DNA from: Capitulum mitella | Taxonomy: Eukaryota > Arthropoda > Thecostraca > Pollicipedomorpha > Pollicipedidae | Direction: 5' to 3' | NCBI GenBank assembly: GCA_030062745.1 | Contig: CP099839.1 | Coordinates: 10,808,802-10,872,801, forward strand | DNA length: 64,000 bases | Shown: in pieces, positions 1 to 14,400 of the stretch | Position numbering within the stretch: the stretch's first letter is position 1 | How the letters are laid out: each line of letters opens with the position of its first letter | Translations under genes and position numbers: made by a program | The notes under the pieces: model-generated | The model's database searches: none | What the model saw: only the letters and a program-made list of their open reading frames with translations | Told to the model about the DNA's origin: nothing

Positions 1-489
1 TGCAAATACTTTCAGTGGCGCTGCCCCTACAGACGAGCAAATTGTGCTGGACTACGTTTCCAAAGTCCATTCGCTGTACCCAATGCGCGAGGGACCAGAC
101 CCGGATAGGCAAAACACGCCAGGTTGCGAGCCTCCTTAAAAAACCGCAAACCTACAGGAGCACTGCGCAGATGTGACGGTCGTCCGCGTGAGATCTCGGA
201 TGAATGTGATCAACGCGCTTGGCTGCCAGCGCAGCTTGCATGTCACAGAGTCGGCTGCGTGAGACCGCCGCTCGACGCGAGCGACGCTTGGCTGCGTTTT
301 TAGAGGCAATGGCCCAGCTCAGGGAAAGCAAACGCAGTTATGGTGACGTCACTGCACACGGAATATCCAGCCGCCTGCCGCAGCTGAGGTTATGCAGCCT
401 GACGATTGAGAGGCGGGTAAACGATTCCACGCCGCCGTGGGAGCTCGGGTACTTAATGCGAATGACTTCATGACTAATGCGAGGAAAAT

Positions 490-654
490 ATGTCACGACG
501 CAGTGTTCAGTGTCACGAGCACCGAAAGTTCGAACAGCGTATGCATCCGTTGTCAGAGGGATCCGTTCCGTTAACTCCTGACAGCGACATGGCCCCGGAT
601 GAGTCCCCAGTTCCCGTCAAGTTTGAGAAGTTTGTTAGTTTGAGTAGCTGCTGA
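490..654 (+). CDS. Weak 54-codon open frame, possible terminal exon
   Basis: An ATG-to-TGA frame of 54 residues with acidic and proline-rich composition. It ends in a run containing PVPVKFEKF, in which VKFE fits the psi-K-x-E sumoylation consensus. An in-frame TAA lies a few codons upstream of the ATG, so any longer reading would need a splice site in between. I found no homolog and no strong splice acceptor. It could be the end of a gene outside the window, or chance. Transcript data would decide. Confidence 0.12.
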   Translation: MSRRSVQCHEHRKFEQRMHPLSEGSVPLTPDSDMAPDESPVPVKFEKFVSLSSC

Positions 655-3600
655 CTGTGCAAATCATTCTAGTGATGACGGTGATATCTGGCTGTAAAAG
701 AGCAACGCATTCTTTAGATACAGAGACATCAATGCATACAATCTTCAGGCACTGCCCGAGGACAGCTGTGTCCAAACAGAGTCCATTCAATAACCAGAGG
801 TTCAACAGCTCATTCAGCCGTACGCCGACTCTGCATTTGACCTCAGTGGTGACGTTGAACCGTCTAAGATACCCGGGGCCTTTCTTCCGTTTGTCGTTCC
901 GAGACAGCCACCGTGCGGGCGTCGTTGAGCGGTGAGCCGGTTCTGTGGCCAGCTTTGTCCAGTAATCCGGTGAGCTAATTCACGACTATGGGCGACGCAA
1001 CTCATTCTTATCCGACTCTGTCCCACGGTAACGGCGCATCAAAGAAGGTCGGTACTTCAAACATCTGATGCGCTATTGGGACCAGCGTTTCGCGCAGCAA
1101 CCATGATTCAGCTATTTTTCTTACGACACGCTGCTAAGACAACGGGCCCTGTCAACGGGGCGCATGCATCCTCGCCAGCGTCCGGACGCGGCTGCTATGA
1201 GCCTGGAGAAGACACGAGCACTGCCAGACGCAGAGTGGCGAAAGCTGCGCTGAATGTCGTCCAGTTTGGGATGATACTGCACGGCCCCCAACAGAATCGA
1301 CGTGCACAGCGTCCGAACGCGGCGGCGATAATCGACCAGCTGGACACGTCGCATTGTTTCTTCGCACTCAGCTCGGCCGACGTGCAGTGGCCAAACATGC
1401 AAGCTCATCTGCGTCAGTTTGGCGCCGCGGACAGCTCTTTTTGCTATCGCCCAGTTCTTTGTTAAACAAACAAACTTTTTCCCCAGGTTTTGGCGCTGGT
1501 GCACGCTTGTGTTTTCTAAAATGCGTGGATTTTTTTATTCAGGTCCATACCAATTGACATTTTTCAGGCCTTTGCCCTTGGGCATCCATCCACATAACGG
1601 CAAATGATGCAAACTTCTGCTTCTTATGTTGTTTGTGCTTACAGCACGACTTCAACATTATTATGACGTATATCTGTTAACGGCTGAAAAACAGTTTCCT
1701 GACACAACATTAAATTATAACTCGAAGCTCAGTAACAAAGTTCTTACCGACTTTCACACGAGAACGCAATATTTATCTCAAGTACTTGTCAAAGCAGCTT
1801 TGTCCAGGGCCTCGTCTAGCATGTTAACTGGGGGGCTCGGCCCCTCAGTGGAGTCGCCAGCCTCCCCGTCAGGGCAAAACCTGGTAACTGGGGGGTGCAA
1901 TTGGGATGTTCAAAATCATTAAGTCTGAAAGAGGTTTCCTGCGGAGACGTATTTTTTTTTTTAAATGCGAAGTCATTGCGGAAATGCACAATAAATGCCG
2001 GGTTTTCTATGGTCGCACAAGATTTTTCCAAATGCAGTCACTGCAAAATGCCTCATCCATGAGTTTTTCCTGCGGTTAAATCACAGGTGGCAGTGTATGA
2101 AAATAACATATGCTAATACCATCGCAATGCTGCATTGACACCGGAAGGGAAAACCGAAAACAATGCAGTCGAACTATGCGGGGGAAAAGGGTGGCGTAGA
2201 TAGTAGGCTAGAGGCAAAAAACAAGATTCAAAAAAACAATTATCTTCTACGCAGCCATATCCCAAAAGCGAACGCTGCTGTAGTTTTGAATGGTCTACTT
2301 CTGAAGAATTGACGTTTTTTTAAATCATGCATTTTGCCTTGAATATGACCTTTTTCGCAACTACTTGTCTTCTCATGAAGCATAAGCTCGTTATAGCCAC
2401 ACATTCAAATAAATTTAGAGCTCAGTGAAATGCAAAATGGCCTCATATTTCATCTCACATGGCCTATAGCACCTCTTGTTGCGATTTTGAAGTCATAGTG
2501 CCCTAAAAGCAGCCACTTTCTCAGAAGCGGAATCAAATACGTTGGGATGACTTGCTCGATTACAGCCAGCGAGCACAAAACATCGAATAAGATGAATAAG
2601 GGCGGGCGGAACTTTCGAACGGAAAAATACGGAATGCCAGATATCAATGTAGGGATTAAGGTTGAAAAACAATTATTTCGCCGAACAAAGCATGGAATGA
2701 GAATCCCCAGACGTAAAATGCTCAACATAAATATCGAAGCAGTATAAAGACCAGCCTACCATATACTAAATGACTGATGACTGAATGGCAAAATGTCAGG
2801 GTAGGGATCAATAACGCATGGGATGAATATTTAAGTGAATGATATCTCAATACGGACACCTAGTAGCGTACGGGAACTGACTTTTCTCTAACACTGTAGG
2901 GGGGCATCTCAGCAGGACCGCTGTGAAATCTTTCCATGGGTTACACATGATCTTCCAAGTGTCTTCGCTATTTAGCTAAAATTGAGATTAATATTCCGGT
3001 TGTCTCAGGGAGCTAGTGAACTGAACCAGCTAGACAGATGCCCTGGTTGCACCACTGAACCTAATGGTGTGAATGCAAAAACGCTGGCTTTCCACGTCAT
3101 AGGGTACAGGGTTCGGGTCCTGGGCGTCGAAAAATTGCTCATCCTCTTTTCCCAGTAGTCTCTGCAGACAACCTGTGACTCCTGTTGCCAGGGATCTTTC
3201 ACCTGATAGTAACGCATGACAGTGGACTAGAAAACGTCTTTCCAGCGCTTCGGATAGAATAATCGTAGAACATACCGCCGATCTCCCGCGACGGCCCGCG
3301 CTGATTACCGTATCTGCCAACGACAGTCAACATGGGAAGAGCTTGAATTCCGTGTGTGATTTTGACAGACAAAATGTTTGACCACCTCGCCATCAGGTTC
3401 GTGTCTTGGTATAATCTTCATTCTTTGAGATATCAAGCTGTTACACATTGCCCCACTCCATGGTTTGTAATACAAAAGTTGGCCATTCTATACCAGCCCA
3501 TGTGCGATGCCCGTCCTTGATACGATGATATAAAGTATAAACTCGCGATCATTAGTTCATCCAATATTTCGTCCTGCAATATTTCTTTTCGTTTCGGTAA

Positions 3601-3884
3601 ATATCGCTATTGGATATTTATCCTTATTGGACATCTTGCCGTTCCAAGTTTTCCCGTTTGATGTGCATGTCTGTCGACAATAACCCTGTTAAATGCTTTG
3701 CTTCTGACATTTTGTTTTCACGATTTGTGCCCTCGATATTCCACCATACGGCATTTTATGGGGTAGCTGTGTCATCCTAGTTCCGAAGATAAACGCGAGC
3801 TAGAAACCAATGATGTGTGGTGAAAGGCATGTACAAATCACATGGGACATGAAAGAAATGTCATCAGTTTTGACAGTTTCTTGT

Positions 3885-4130
3885 CCTAACCACTGCTGAT
3901 TTTTCCTGCAGCTGTTCTAATGCTGTATAGCTAAGTTTAATGGTCATGACGCGGAATCTACATGTCTACAGCCTTTTCTTTGCAAGTACCGTGCGTTCAT
4001 TCATTGTCGTATCCTCATCATTATTGATTTTTCATACAGTTGTTTTAACGTTTCATATGTAAATTCACTAGTCTTGACGCCGCATGTAGATATATACACT
4101 CTTGTACTTGCGAATAGCAGTGTTTCGCAT
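3885..4130. repeat. Degenerate tandem duplication, two units of about 125 bp
   Basis: The stretch from about 3885 to 4005 is followed by a diverged copy from about 4015 to 4130. Shared landmarks in the same order are gattttt-c-ttcagttgtt-type sequence, a tcttgacgc/tcatgacgc core, and a CTTxxACTTGC-type end. The copies differ at many positions, so the duplication is old. No coding function is seen. Confidence 0.35.
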
Positions 4131-6566
4131 CGCTTTACATCTCACAATGCCTTCATTTCAAGGGGCCCCCGTATCTCACGATATCTCACGCCTCCACCCT
4201 CGTAACCACTCACATATTACTTTGCAGACGCTAACGATTTGTGAAGCTAGGGACACCCACAGGAGCAAAGTCTTGTCTAGACACCTGCCGATGAAAGCAA
4301 ATCTACCATAGGAAAGATAGCGCACTTCTTGTTACGTAATGAGGGAGAAGTGTCGGTGACAGTCCTGTTCGGAAATTCTTAGCTCCTGTTCGGGACGTGG
4401 TCGCTACACACTGCACAGTTCACAGAGTTCAGAAGATGGAGCAAAGGAAGACTGTATTGACCTGTATGTACCGTAGGAATGACACCAGAACATCTAAAGG
4501 TGTACTTGTGAATCATTTAGGTGTTCCTTGCGTCATAAGGAACAGAGCCAGCTTAGCAATGCAGCAACGTAGCGGCATGTGTTATTGGCTTAGCCAGGCT
4601 GGATGCATCTCTCCGAGATTTGCGGAAGTTGACTCTATGACTAAAGTATTACTGTATTAAAAAGACGTGGTAAAACAAATCTCGATAACTTGATATAATA
4701 AATAATAAATAATAATAAAGAATAAGAAATAACGAGAACGTCGTGCATAGTCATTGTTGCCGGTTTTGTGAATAAATTACACCATATTAAATGATGTTAC
4801 TATGGATACGCCTTCCTTTACGTCGCATGCGGTTATCATATGCATTATGTAGCAGCACATTGTTACCTAGCCCACGTTCGTCTTCCGAGCTGTGCATTTA
4901 CATCTTCCAACGGACTTGGCTCCGCGTCTGTAAGAATGTTCTTGGTACATACGTGACCCGAAAACCTCACCTTAAGGTTAATGATGCCATCTGGGGCAAA
5001 ATACAGGGCCACTTTTGAACTGGTGGGGGTCAAAACATAGGACTAGATTGGTGTAAACGAGGTTATGACTCATAAAAAGGCCTACAGTAGAAAAATTTAT
5101 CTTTCGCAGGAAAAATGCTTGGTTTGAAAAGGCCAGTTCCACGTAACGGACCACTAAACGAATACAAAAATGTTGCTCCTAGGGGCTACATTAACGTATA
5201 TGTGAATTTTCCGCGATTTCATTTCTACACAATGTAGTAGGCAGATGTTATTGGAATACCAAGTTTCCAGACCCGGCCCCCAGTCAAAATTCCTGGTCCT
5301 GGCTTTGGCTGTCCCCACATACAATGTAATGATGCAAGCACTAAACTTCTGACATGTAGGACAGAACCATCTTGCCAGAATGCCCAAAGGATTTACACTG
5401 CCATACCCAACACCACTACGTATCGTGTACAAAAAAAGAATCTCAACATACATCAGGTTGAGTGACGCTAAAAACACATACGGATTAATAAAAATAATAT
5501 GATTTTCCCCGCAGGGCTAACGTTAAATTTCCAAAAAGTGGGGCCATGGCCCGGCCTTCCCCTTCCCCCATTCCTACCCCATGTATAAATGTCCACGAAA
5601 ACGGTTATATTTCTCTGTATTGACGTCACGTTTGGTACAAAAGGCTGCTGCGTACACTTGTGCTGATTTCTCCTGAAATCATGGCCAGAATGTCGCGTCT
5701 TGAAATGGGCGCCGAGTGCCATCAAATTTAATGACTACCGTATCTGAAAAATCCTTCGGATTTGTACTAAATTTCATGAAAATGTCTATCGTCTGCCCCT
5801 CTTGTTCCCACAGTGATTGATCCCTTTTTTAATAGTAAAAGGTTGATTTTTTGCGATTTTGCTTAGTGCATTGACCGAAATTTCTGGGGGGGCAAAAACA
5901 TAGTTTTGCCCCCAGCCTGACGGCTGGGGGGCGACTGTCCCTCCTGCCCTCCCTTTTCCGCCGTCGCTGACAGACAATTTAAATGCAGCAACCGCCGTGG
6001 TGCGATTGAGGATTTGGCGGTCAGTTGGCCACCGTATAGCACATGAGTAGATGGTGCTGAACATAGATATGCACATTCTCCTTCCAACAGCTACTGAATT
6101 ATCGCGTTGCAAAAAACAAATTTTCCCAAAGGCCGTAATGATACACAGACTCACATGCCAACTACAATGATGGCGGCGCTCGTACCGCTCCGGCCAATGA
6201 CAGCTGCCGATCTCCACTTCCGTATCTATGGTGCCGAACATCGCAAACTAGCAGCCCGGTGCAGATGATGACTCATGTTTCATCATACTGATTCATATTC
6301 TTTTCTTCTAAATGCGTGAGACTAGAACAACTTTAGACTAGAGAAGCTAACCACCCTCAAATGTGGGTTACTGAATGGTTTTTCGACTGCTGTGACCAAC
6401 CGAAATTTGAAACCTTTTGTTCCTATTTATGACATACGAAATTGCATATATTGTTATGTATATATAGTATGTTGTATATATGCTGTACATATATCCAACA
6501 TGTGTTTAAAATATGTTTTATTTATACAAGATTGAATTATGTATAGATACAAAATGCATGTCTGGC

Positions 6567-6570
<4 letters not shown>

Positions 6571-6618
<48 letters not shown>
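6571..6618. repeat. (TA)24 microsatellite
   Basis: An uninterrupted run of 24 TA dinucleotides in AT-rich intergenic DNA. It creates spurious Tyr-Ile open frames on both strands. Confidence 0.97.
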
Positions 6619-6621
<3 letters not shown>

Positions 6622-8416
6622 GAAAGATGCAGAAGAAAATGATCCAACAATGACAAAGTATAGGTTTATCATGTACATGTCCAAATTGAACCCATACATG
6701 CCTCTGTATGGTCACTGCTTTTCTTTTCAGTTGTTTAATTAGTGATGTCACAGTCTGCATGCAATGGTTATGTGCCAAGAAAAGAGCTTGGGTAACTGGC
6801 CAGACAGAGGGACAGTGCTGAAGTACATGTATCACTGTAGCAATTTGGCAGTGCATGTGGATGCTTTATTTTGTTTTTTATGTTGTCATTTTTGTGAGTA
6901 ACTTATAAAGTAAATGGCCATTTCAAAGGTTTCATACCACTTATGGAAAATTTGTCTCACTGTGGCCATTGAATAATGTCAGTATTTTTTGCCTAAGCAT
7001 TTCAGTTGAAACAAAGAATCCCAAGGCCATTAGTATGGTCGTGTGCTTATGCTGGCTGGAAATACTGTTTTTCATTACTCGTGTCTTGCATTTGTGGTCT
7101 TGTTCTGTATGACAGTCAAGCATTCTGGCCCAATTCATTCTGCATTGGGTGTCAAGATGGATGAAAAAAAATAACATTTGTAAATATGTTGGTGGCCATG
7201 GTAAAAATAAAGGTTGCCAGCAGCCACAATGTTTGGAAATTTATTGTCCATTGATCATGCAACACACAAAAAAATGCTACAGCATATCAAAATCCTAGAG
7301 GGAAGACTCATCAAGATTGAATTCTGCACTGCAAGGATGCAACAGCAGAATTCAGATGCATGCAATTTGCTGCCATAATGACATTGAGATGTAATATTGT
7401 CATGGCTGGGATGCATTCACTTTCATGGTTAGATGGCATTTCCCACCCAAAATAGTGAACTTAGACACACTGCAGTCAAGTGAACACAATTTTGGGAAAT
7501 TTAAACAAACAAAAACATAAAAATAAAACCTGACCAGAATACAGTCAACTACACTAACAAGCATCTGCTCCAACAAGCTTCATCCACATTTAATCATGCT
7601 CATGCTACTTTGCATATGCTTGGACCTATTACTGCTGCTGTCTTCAGGTGTTTTCCCTATTCTGCTGCTTCCCCAAATTTTCACCACTGCCAGTGGTCTC
7701 AAATATATCAGATGTTATCAGTCTTTCAAAGTCCTATGTAAGTTTATTCAGCATAAGTCTAGTCATTAAGCATTTTCATATCATGGCACTCTGTCTTCAT
7801 ATAGTCTTACAAAGTGCAGTTGTTTATTGTGGTTTGGGTATCAAAATGGATCATCAGTCTGCCATTCTGTAATGGAGCATGAAAGTCTCAGTAGAGAAAG
7901 ACACTAAAAAAACAAAAATAATTTAGCCAGCTCTGCAAGGAATGAAATAGTGGTGAATGTTAAGCTGAAAGGATGCCTTTAAAAAATATGGCTCAAGGAA
8001 CATTCTGACATTACCTGGACAGCTCCCAGCATCATGAGAAGTCTGAGAACTATTTGGTGCTGAACAACATGGTGTGATGGGTGCAGGCTGACCTTTGATA
8101 CTGGGCTCCCATTTTGGTGCTGCTGATTAACAGCTTGATACAGTGTGATGCATGTTACACACATCTGGAGTGATACAAGTTGTTCCAGAAAACAACAGAG
8201 TAAATCAAATGTGTGTGCATTGTCAGGATGGATCTCTGTCGGACAAATGTAACTATAGCTTGTGAGAAAAATGAAATTGGTATGGCTTGGTGATCTGTTT
8301 TAATGGGAGAAACTGGATTCCCTTGCCAGCATCCCCAGTCTTCAAAATGTGAAAGTTCTCCAGCAGCAGGGCCTGACTGACCTGCTTTGTTCCAGGTGCT
8401 TGGACAAGGGGGAAAA

Positions 8417-11400
8417 ATGGCACCCAACAAAGAGGAACTTCCACTTATCATGGAATGTACAGTTGAGGATCTAACAGAAGTCCAACTTAATCACTACAGT
8501 GCAGCAAGAAAGGCCTATGAAGATGCCATCAAAAAAGCCAATGGTAAGTTAACCTCAACCTTAGGTTTGTTGGTAAGAATCATCCTTGATACACTGAATC
8601 TGATGATAATGCAAGTAGCAAGGTTTCTTTCAAATTATTTATTTGGGAATTGAGTCATGTTTTATGCAAGTTAGCATACATCAACATGGTCCTCAGTGCA
8701 GACTCTTGTGAACTGTGTCTCTTTCCCCCATCTGATTTCCTGGAGGCTAGCAGATAAGATCCTCACCCCTAGTTGGCATATTTTCTTCCATCTTAGAAGG
8801 ATCTCACAATATCGCAGGTGGACCCTTTCAGACGAAATCATTTGCTCTAGAAAAAGCCAAGTCGAGACTGCGGCCCGAACGTCAGATGGTTCACCACTTC
8901 TCCCCACGCTGTCCGCAGATCTGTACGCCCAGTCGGCCGGGCCCGCCCGCCCGTCATCGCCGCCGCCTGCCGATGACGTCATGATCGAGGAGGCTCGGCC
9001 GGCGGCGGCGCCGGTGGTGTCGACGATGCCGGTGTTGGTGTCGGCGCTACTGTCGACGTCGACGCCGCAGCCGGCCGTGCCGCTGCTGCCGCTGCCGCTG
9101 GCCGTCAACGCTCCGTTCTCTGGCGGCGCGGTGAGAGAGCTCCGCAGAGAGAGAGGGGAACACTGGTCGCGGACGCTGGAAATGTACACGCGTTCGGGAA
9201 ACCCTGGTTGTGTTAAGAGGTCAATGGGAGCACGTGGGGATCCCTACTGAATGGTTGGGTCAGAAATGTAGAAGCCGGGAACCAGTAACGTCGAACGGAT
9301 TGGGGGGGGGGCAATTTGGAATTGGGGGAGACGTGGTTTTTACCCCGTTTCTTTCCTTGCTCCGCCGTAATGTTGATTGGAAAGGCAGGGTGGTCGTGGA
9401 CGCTGGAAATTGGCGCGCTGTTGGGAAGCGCCGTAACTCGTGCAAAATGATTGGAAAAGTGTTTGGATTTAATGCAGGTCTGTTTAGGATGTAAACATTG
9501 TTTGTGTTGTTCTTAGGGGCTGTTGTAATGCAGTAGAGTTGTAATGCAGTAATACCCAGCTCTCCGTGCTAGACTGTCACGGAGTGACGGTCACGTTGCC
9601 GGATTTCTGACTGATGCCACTCCGTTGCAGAACATCTCGTCTGAGATTCCGCCGCCGCAGAGGATCTCCTTGCCCAACGTGCAGCCGGCGGTCACAGCTG
9701 CGGCCCCGTCGACCACGCCGGAGCCGCCAGTCGTCACGGTGCCTGACTCCCAGGACACGGCCGGTACCGGCCAGACGAGCAGAGGTAACAGGCCAGCGGG
9801 CGGGCGGTCACCGCCACCGACCGGCGATCAGGGGCACAGCGTCGTTGCGGCATGCTTGTTTGACTTCAGTCGGGAAATTGATTGGTGGATGTCATTGTAT
9901 ATTAATCAGTGCCACCGACATGTGATCAAAATCATCAGCGATGTGGGCGGTGGGCTAACGTTCTAATTTTCGTGTATCTTGATTTTTCAGGCCTTGCACT
10001 GTATTGACGTTGTTGCTCGGCTGTTCAAATGTCGGGATGGTTATGGGGAGCCCATTTTATAGATACAGCAGTGTTGCGCGGTAGACGTTGTTTGATGTTT
10101 CGCGGTTTAATGTCATTGACGCTCTTTGGTAACTCGGCAGTAGGCACCCGATGGTATGGCGTCCTAAACCACATTTCTAGGAACCGTCCTCATGCGAATT
10201 ACCAAACGAATGTCCGATGATCGCCAGTATGTGAGCCGGCCGCCGGCATCACCAGCGCCAGCGGTGGCGGCAGCAGCAGTGGCAGCAGCTCCGGCGACGG
10301 CGGTACCGCCGCCAGATCAGCCTCGAGCGAGGCGGCGGCGCCGACCGAGGACTCGCCGGCGTCAAGTGCCGCTCCTGAGCAGCAGAGCCACGACCTGCAG
10401 ATCAAGACGTATCCGGCGCTGCACGTGACTCTGCGCACGCCGTTCGCGCTGACGGAGACGTCCAGGGCCCAGTACAAGGAGCGCCGCTCCTTCCTCGGTG
10501 CGTGTGGCCGCCCGGCAGTGCCACGCGTGACCTGAGGTCGTGACCCGAGATCGCTTTGGTTGAGGTGGTCTGGCTGTGTTGCACATCCTGCTCTCGTTTT
10601 CAGGATGTTACGCAGAAATTCGATAGTAGCTGTAGTCTTCATGGACGTGAACCAAAGCTTGCTGCACCCGAACTTTGTCGCTAAATTTATCGGCTTGGTA
10701 AGCAGCTTGCGCGCAAAGGTCCCGAAGTGCGCCAGTTTTCGGGTTGTGCCGATTGGCGCGCGGCCATTTGTCCGCGCCTGGCCTTGATGGACGCCCTGCC
10801 CCGGCAGACCTGCGGGTGAAGAAGCTGCTGATCCTGACGCCGAGCCAGTTCACCGAGTGGCTGATCCAGTCCCGTCTGGTGCGCGCCATCCAGTTCTGCC
10901 CCATCCACACGGTCACGTGGGCCGGCCACCCGCGCAAGCTGCGGCTCGGCATGTTCACGGACTCCGGCAAGCTGGCGCACTCCGGAGGTGGGTCGCGGCG
11001 GCCGGCTGCGGACCGGCCCGTTCCGGGAACGAGAGAGGTCGTGAGGCTTTCTCACACGGCTGCCTCTCGGCGGTCAGATGCTATCTTTGATAGGGGCGAG
11101 ACGTGGTTTCCTAAAAGAGAGGTGTTTGCACGATTGAGATTAAATGCTTCCCCCAATGGACACGTTTCGTGACGTGGTGATTGTGGTCCAGTCAGTAGGC
11201 TAATTTGGCGCGCCATGTAGCATTGTCTTTGCACCCGATAAACAGGTTTTACGTGCAGTCCTTAGTTATTGATAAGGCATGATGACGTCGTAAGTGTGTC
11301 GAGGGACGTCATCTCTTAACTGGTGAGGCCATTTCTGGACCCACTCCTCTCCCTCCTTCCGTCGACCGACCGCCGTTTCCGCCGTCGGCAGGCTACGTCT

Positions 11401-14400
11401 GGGTCAAGAACTGCTGTCGACCCAAGTTCCTCTCCGTCTACTTCGGCTCGCTGTTCGACGCGTCGAAGCTTCTGATGCCGAACATCCAGCCAATGGCGGT
11501 GCTGAAGCTGATGTACCACTGGGCGTGCCAGACGCCGCTGTACAACGTCACCCAGTGGCTGAAGCTGCCGGCCTCGCTGGTGGACGAGGTGTACGGCTTG
11601 CTGCGCGCCGTCTGCATGCTCAAGACGGAGGAGACGATGCCGAAACTGGGCGGCGGCGGTAGCGTGGTCCAGGTCGGCCTAGTCTCGTTGGGTACCTCCG
11701 GCCCGGACGGACTCAACAAGAACGTCAAGGTGAGTTGGACGTATGGGTCGGCCGGTCGCTGGACCAGGACGCGGCGTCTGACGTTTGTTAGTGACTGGCA
11801 CTGTTCATTTTCATTGCCGTTTGTTGGCTATGTGCTGTCGTTATATTTTTTTCAAGGAAATAATTTGCTCAGGGTGGCTTGCCTCTTGGTATTTTACTAC
11901 ATACGCTATAGATAGTAACGTGACACGAATGCCAGGCGTAAAACAGGAGCTGTGATGTGCTTTTTGACTGCCTGCACTGCGGACGTAAATCGATATCGTA
12001 GACCTGATATCGGGCAGCTTGACCTCATCGTCGCTCGGCGCTCCGCCCAGGTGGAGGTGCTCGGCGTCAAGGACGTGACCATGGGCGAGATCCGGCTGGT
12101 GGGCTTCGAGCCGCGCATCAAGAACCGGATCCGCTCCGTGGTGGGCGCCGTCCAGGAGTGGGTGCACGAGGACTCGCACGTGATGCTCGACCCCAGCATC
12201 AGCCCGTTGCCGTTCCGCAGCCACTTCGCGCGCGTCGATAACGCGCCCATCGGCAGTAAGGATGTGCCGGGCAACATCATGCAGTACCTGCGCCGCCACC
12301 TGCCAAGGATGTTCCAGGTGGGTGTCCGGCGGTGCGCGGGTGGAAATCCCGCGACAACGCGGCGTTCTGTCATGAGAGAGAGAATTGCAGTTATCTCTGT
12401 GTGTGTGTGTGTGTGTGAGTGGTTGCGTGATTGCTCTTGCCTGGTGAAAGATAACATTTGAGATTGTCGTGAGGTGGCAGAGGACGCACGGGGGGGGAGG
12501 GCGACATCATCGGATCGGACGTTGTAGTGGAGATCAGTAGTGGATGCTGGCAGGGTGCGGGCCGGGCTGGCAGAGTGCGGACTCGGTAGCCGGCATTGTG
12601 CGCCGCCTACCCGCCCCAGTCGTCGGCCCGGGGCTGTCGTCAGCGCTGTGTGCCGGCCTCCCGGCAGGTGTCGCTGGTGCACCTGCGGCCGCCGGTCATC
12701 TGCCAGTTCATTGCCGAGATCACGTGGCGCGAGAAGTTCGGCCGAGACCCGAGCGCCACCTTCACCAACTTGGTCGCCCACGTGGGCACGCTGACGCAGC
12801 AGTGCGGTGAGTCTGCGGCGGTCCGGTCGACGCCGCCGGCCGGGCCGCTCACGGCTGACCGCTGATTCAGTGCTCAGGGACGATACGCCGGCTGATTAAG
12901 GCCATTACTGCTTTGTCCCGGGATCGGACAGAGTCCCAGTGGAGTGTTTAAGCTATTGTCCCAAAGCTTGTAAGCCAGTCGTGTTCCCTCGTCGATGTCT
13001 CACCGATTAAAGCGTGGTGGCTAAACGTGTGCATTGTGTCTTCGTAGTTCGCCCATTGTTTGGAGCTTCTTTGAAATACGTCGCTGTTTTAAGCAACGCT
13101 GATCTCTGAACCGACTTTTTTAAGAGTTGGGCTCGTGTGATGGTGGTTTTGTAACTGTGTGTAGAAACTGTATATTAGTTGCTTAGCTTTAGCGGTATGT
13201 TATCGTGATGCAATACGCTGGCGGCCCCCAGAGGGTTCTCTGATCGACATGTTGAACAAGGTGCTGATGAGCACATCCATGGACCTGAAGAGGAAGCCGA
13301 GGAAACAGGTCAGGTCGAAAGTGCTGGGAATATGCGGTGACGCCAAACGTTTTGCAGAGACTTTAACGTTGCGTTTTTTTATCAGAAACAGACGGTTTGT
13401 TCCTTCATGCCGGAAGCTGAAGAGCATAGCAACACCAAGGAAACCTGCAATGAGCTTTTGACACGGCATGCAATGCTCGTAATTTTGTTGGCTTAACTTA
13501 ATTTCTGTTGCCAGTTGTGACCGGTTAAAACCAGCCGGCTGGAATAGGGGTGACAGAAAATTGCAAAAAATGGCGGAAAACAAGAAGGAAAATTCTGTTG
13601 TGAAGCGTGGACAATGCATTGGTATTATTTAAAGGGCAGTAAACGGCATGACAAGTAGTCCACCATGTTCAGGTCTGAAATATGTGAAAATGTGGCCTCA
13701 GATATGTAGCTCCTCCCAAGAAATGTGACAGAAACAAGTCATCATAAACTCACGTCGGATAAACTGGCAGACGGTGTGTAGTTTCATTTTTTAGCAGGAC
13801 AATGTATTACAGGCGAAGGGACATATGTGGGGTCACATGTGAACACTGGTGAAAGGTATGGAATATCTACCCCAAACACTAGATTGTCTTGCAATGCAGA
13901 ATTAAGTGTCAAATTGGTGCTAAACTGGTGCAGGACATAAATTATTCAGAATGACTAATACATGCAGTCTTGAAAGAAGTTGTCACACTGGGTACCCCAT
14001 AGCCGTAGCCCTGGTCACTCGTGCAAGCACTCTAGCCATTTTCACAGCAGTCACGATACCCTAGCTATGTAGTACAGCTAGCTAGGTAACTGTAATAAGA
14101 TTCCAGTCATGCTGGCTATTATAATAAGATGTCAGTAATGCTAGCTTTTGTAATACGACATCAGTCATGCCAGCAATGGAATGAAATAACCATAATAGAT
14201 TTCCACGTTGGATACAAAATGATGTAGATTACAAAGTTCTTGCATAGAGATATGCTGGGTTGGTTAAGCCAAACAGCATATAAAAACATAGATAACCGAC
14301 TGGTTGACAAGAGTGGTAGCGGGATAATATTTTCAGATGGGGGGAAGCAACTTTTCCGGTGTGCCCCAAACAGCCTTAGACCCCTCTGGTGCCAAAGGGG

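Larger units (their letters stand above)
1..8395. other. Non-coding region upstream of gene 1
   Basis: No protein family was recognised on either strand in these 8.4 kb. The open frames are short, overlap on both strands and lack recognisable motifs. The first coding exon of gene 1 follows a good 3' splice site (pyrimidine-rich tract then CAG at 8393-8395). At least one 5' untranslated exon and the promoter should therefore lie upstream in this stretch, but I cannot place them. Small repeats and one weak short open frame are listed separately. Confidence 0.6.

Noticed and set aside
3030..3130. Possible tRNA because of GGGTTCGGGTCCTG near 3103
   Set aside because: No D-arm, anticodon arm or matching acceptor stem in the preceding 75 bases.
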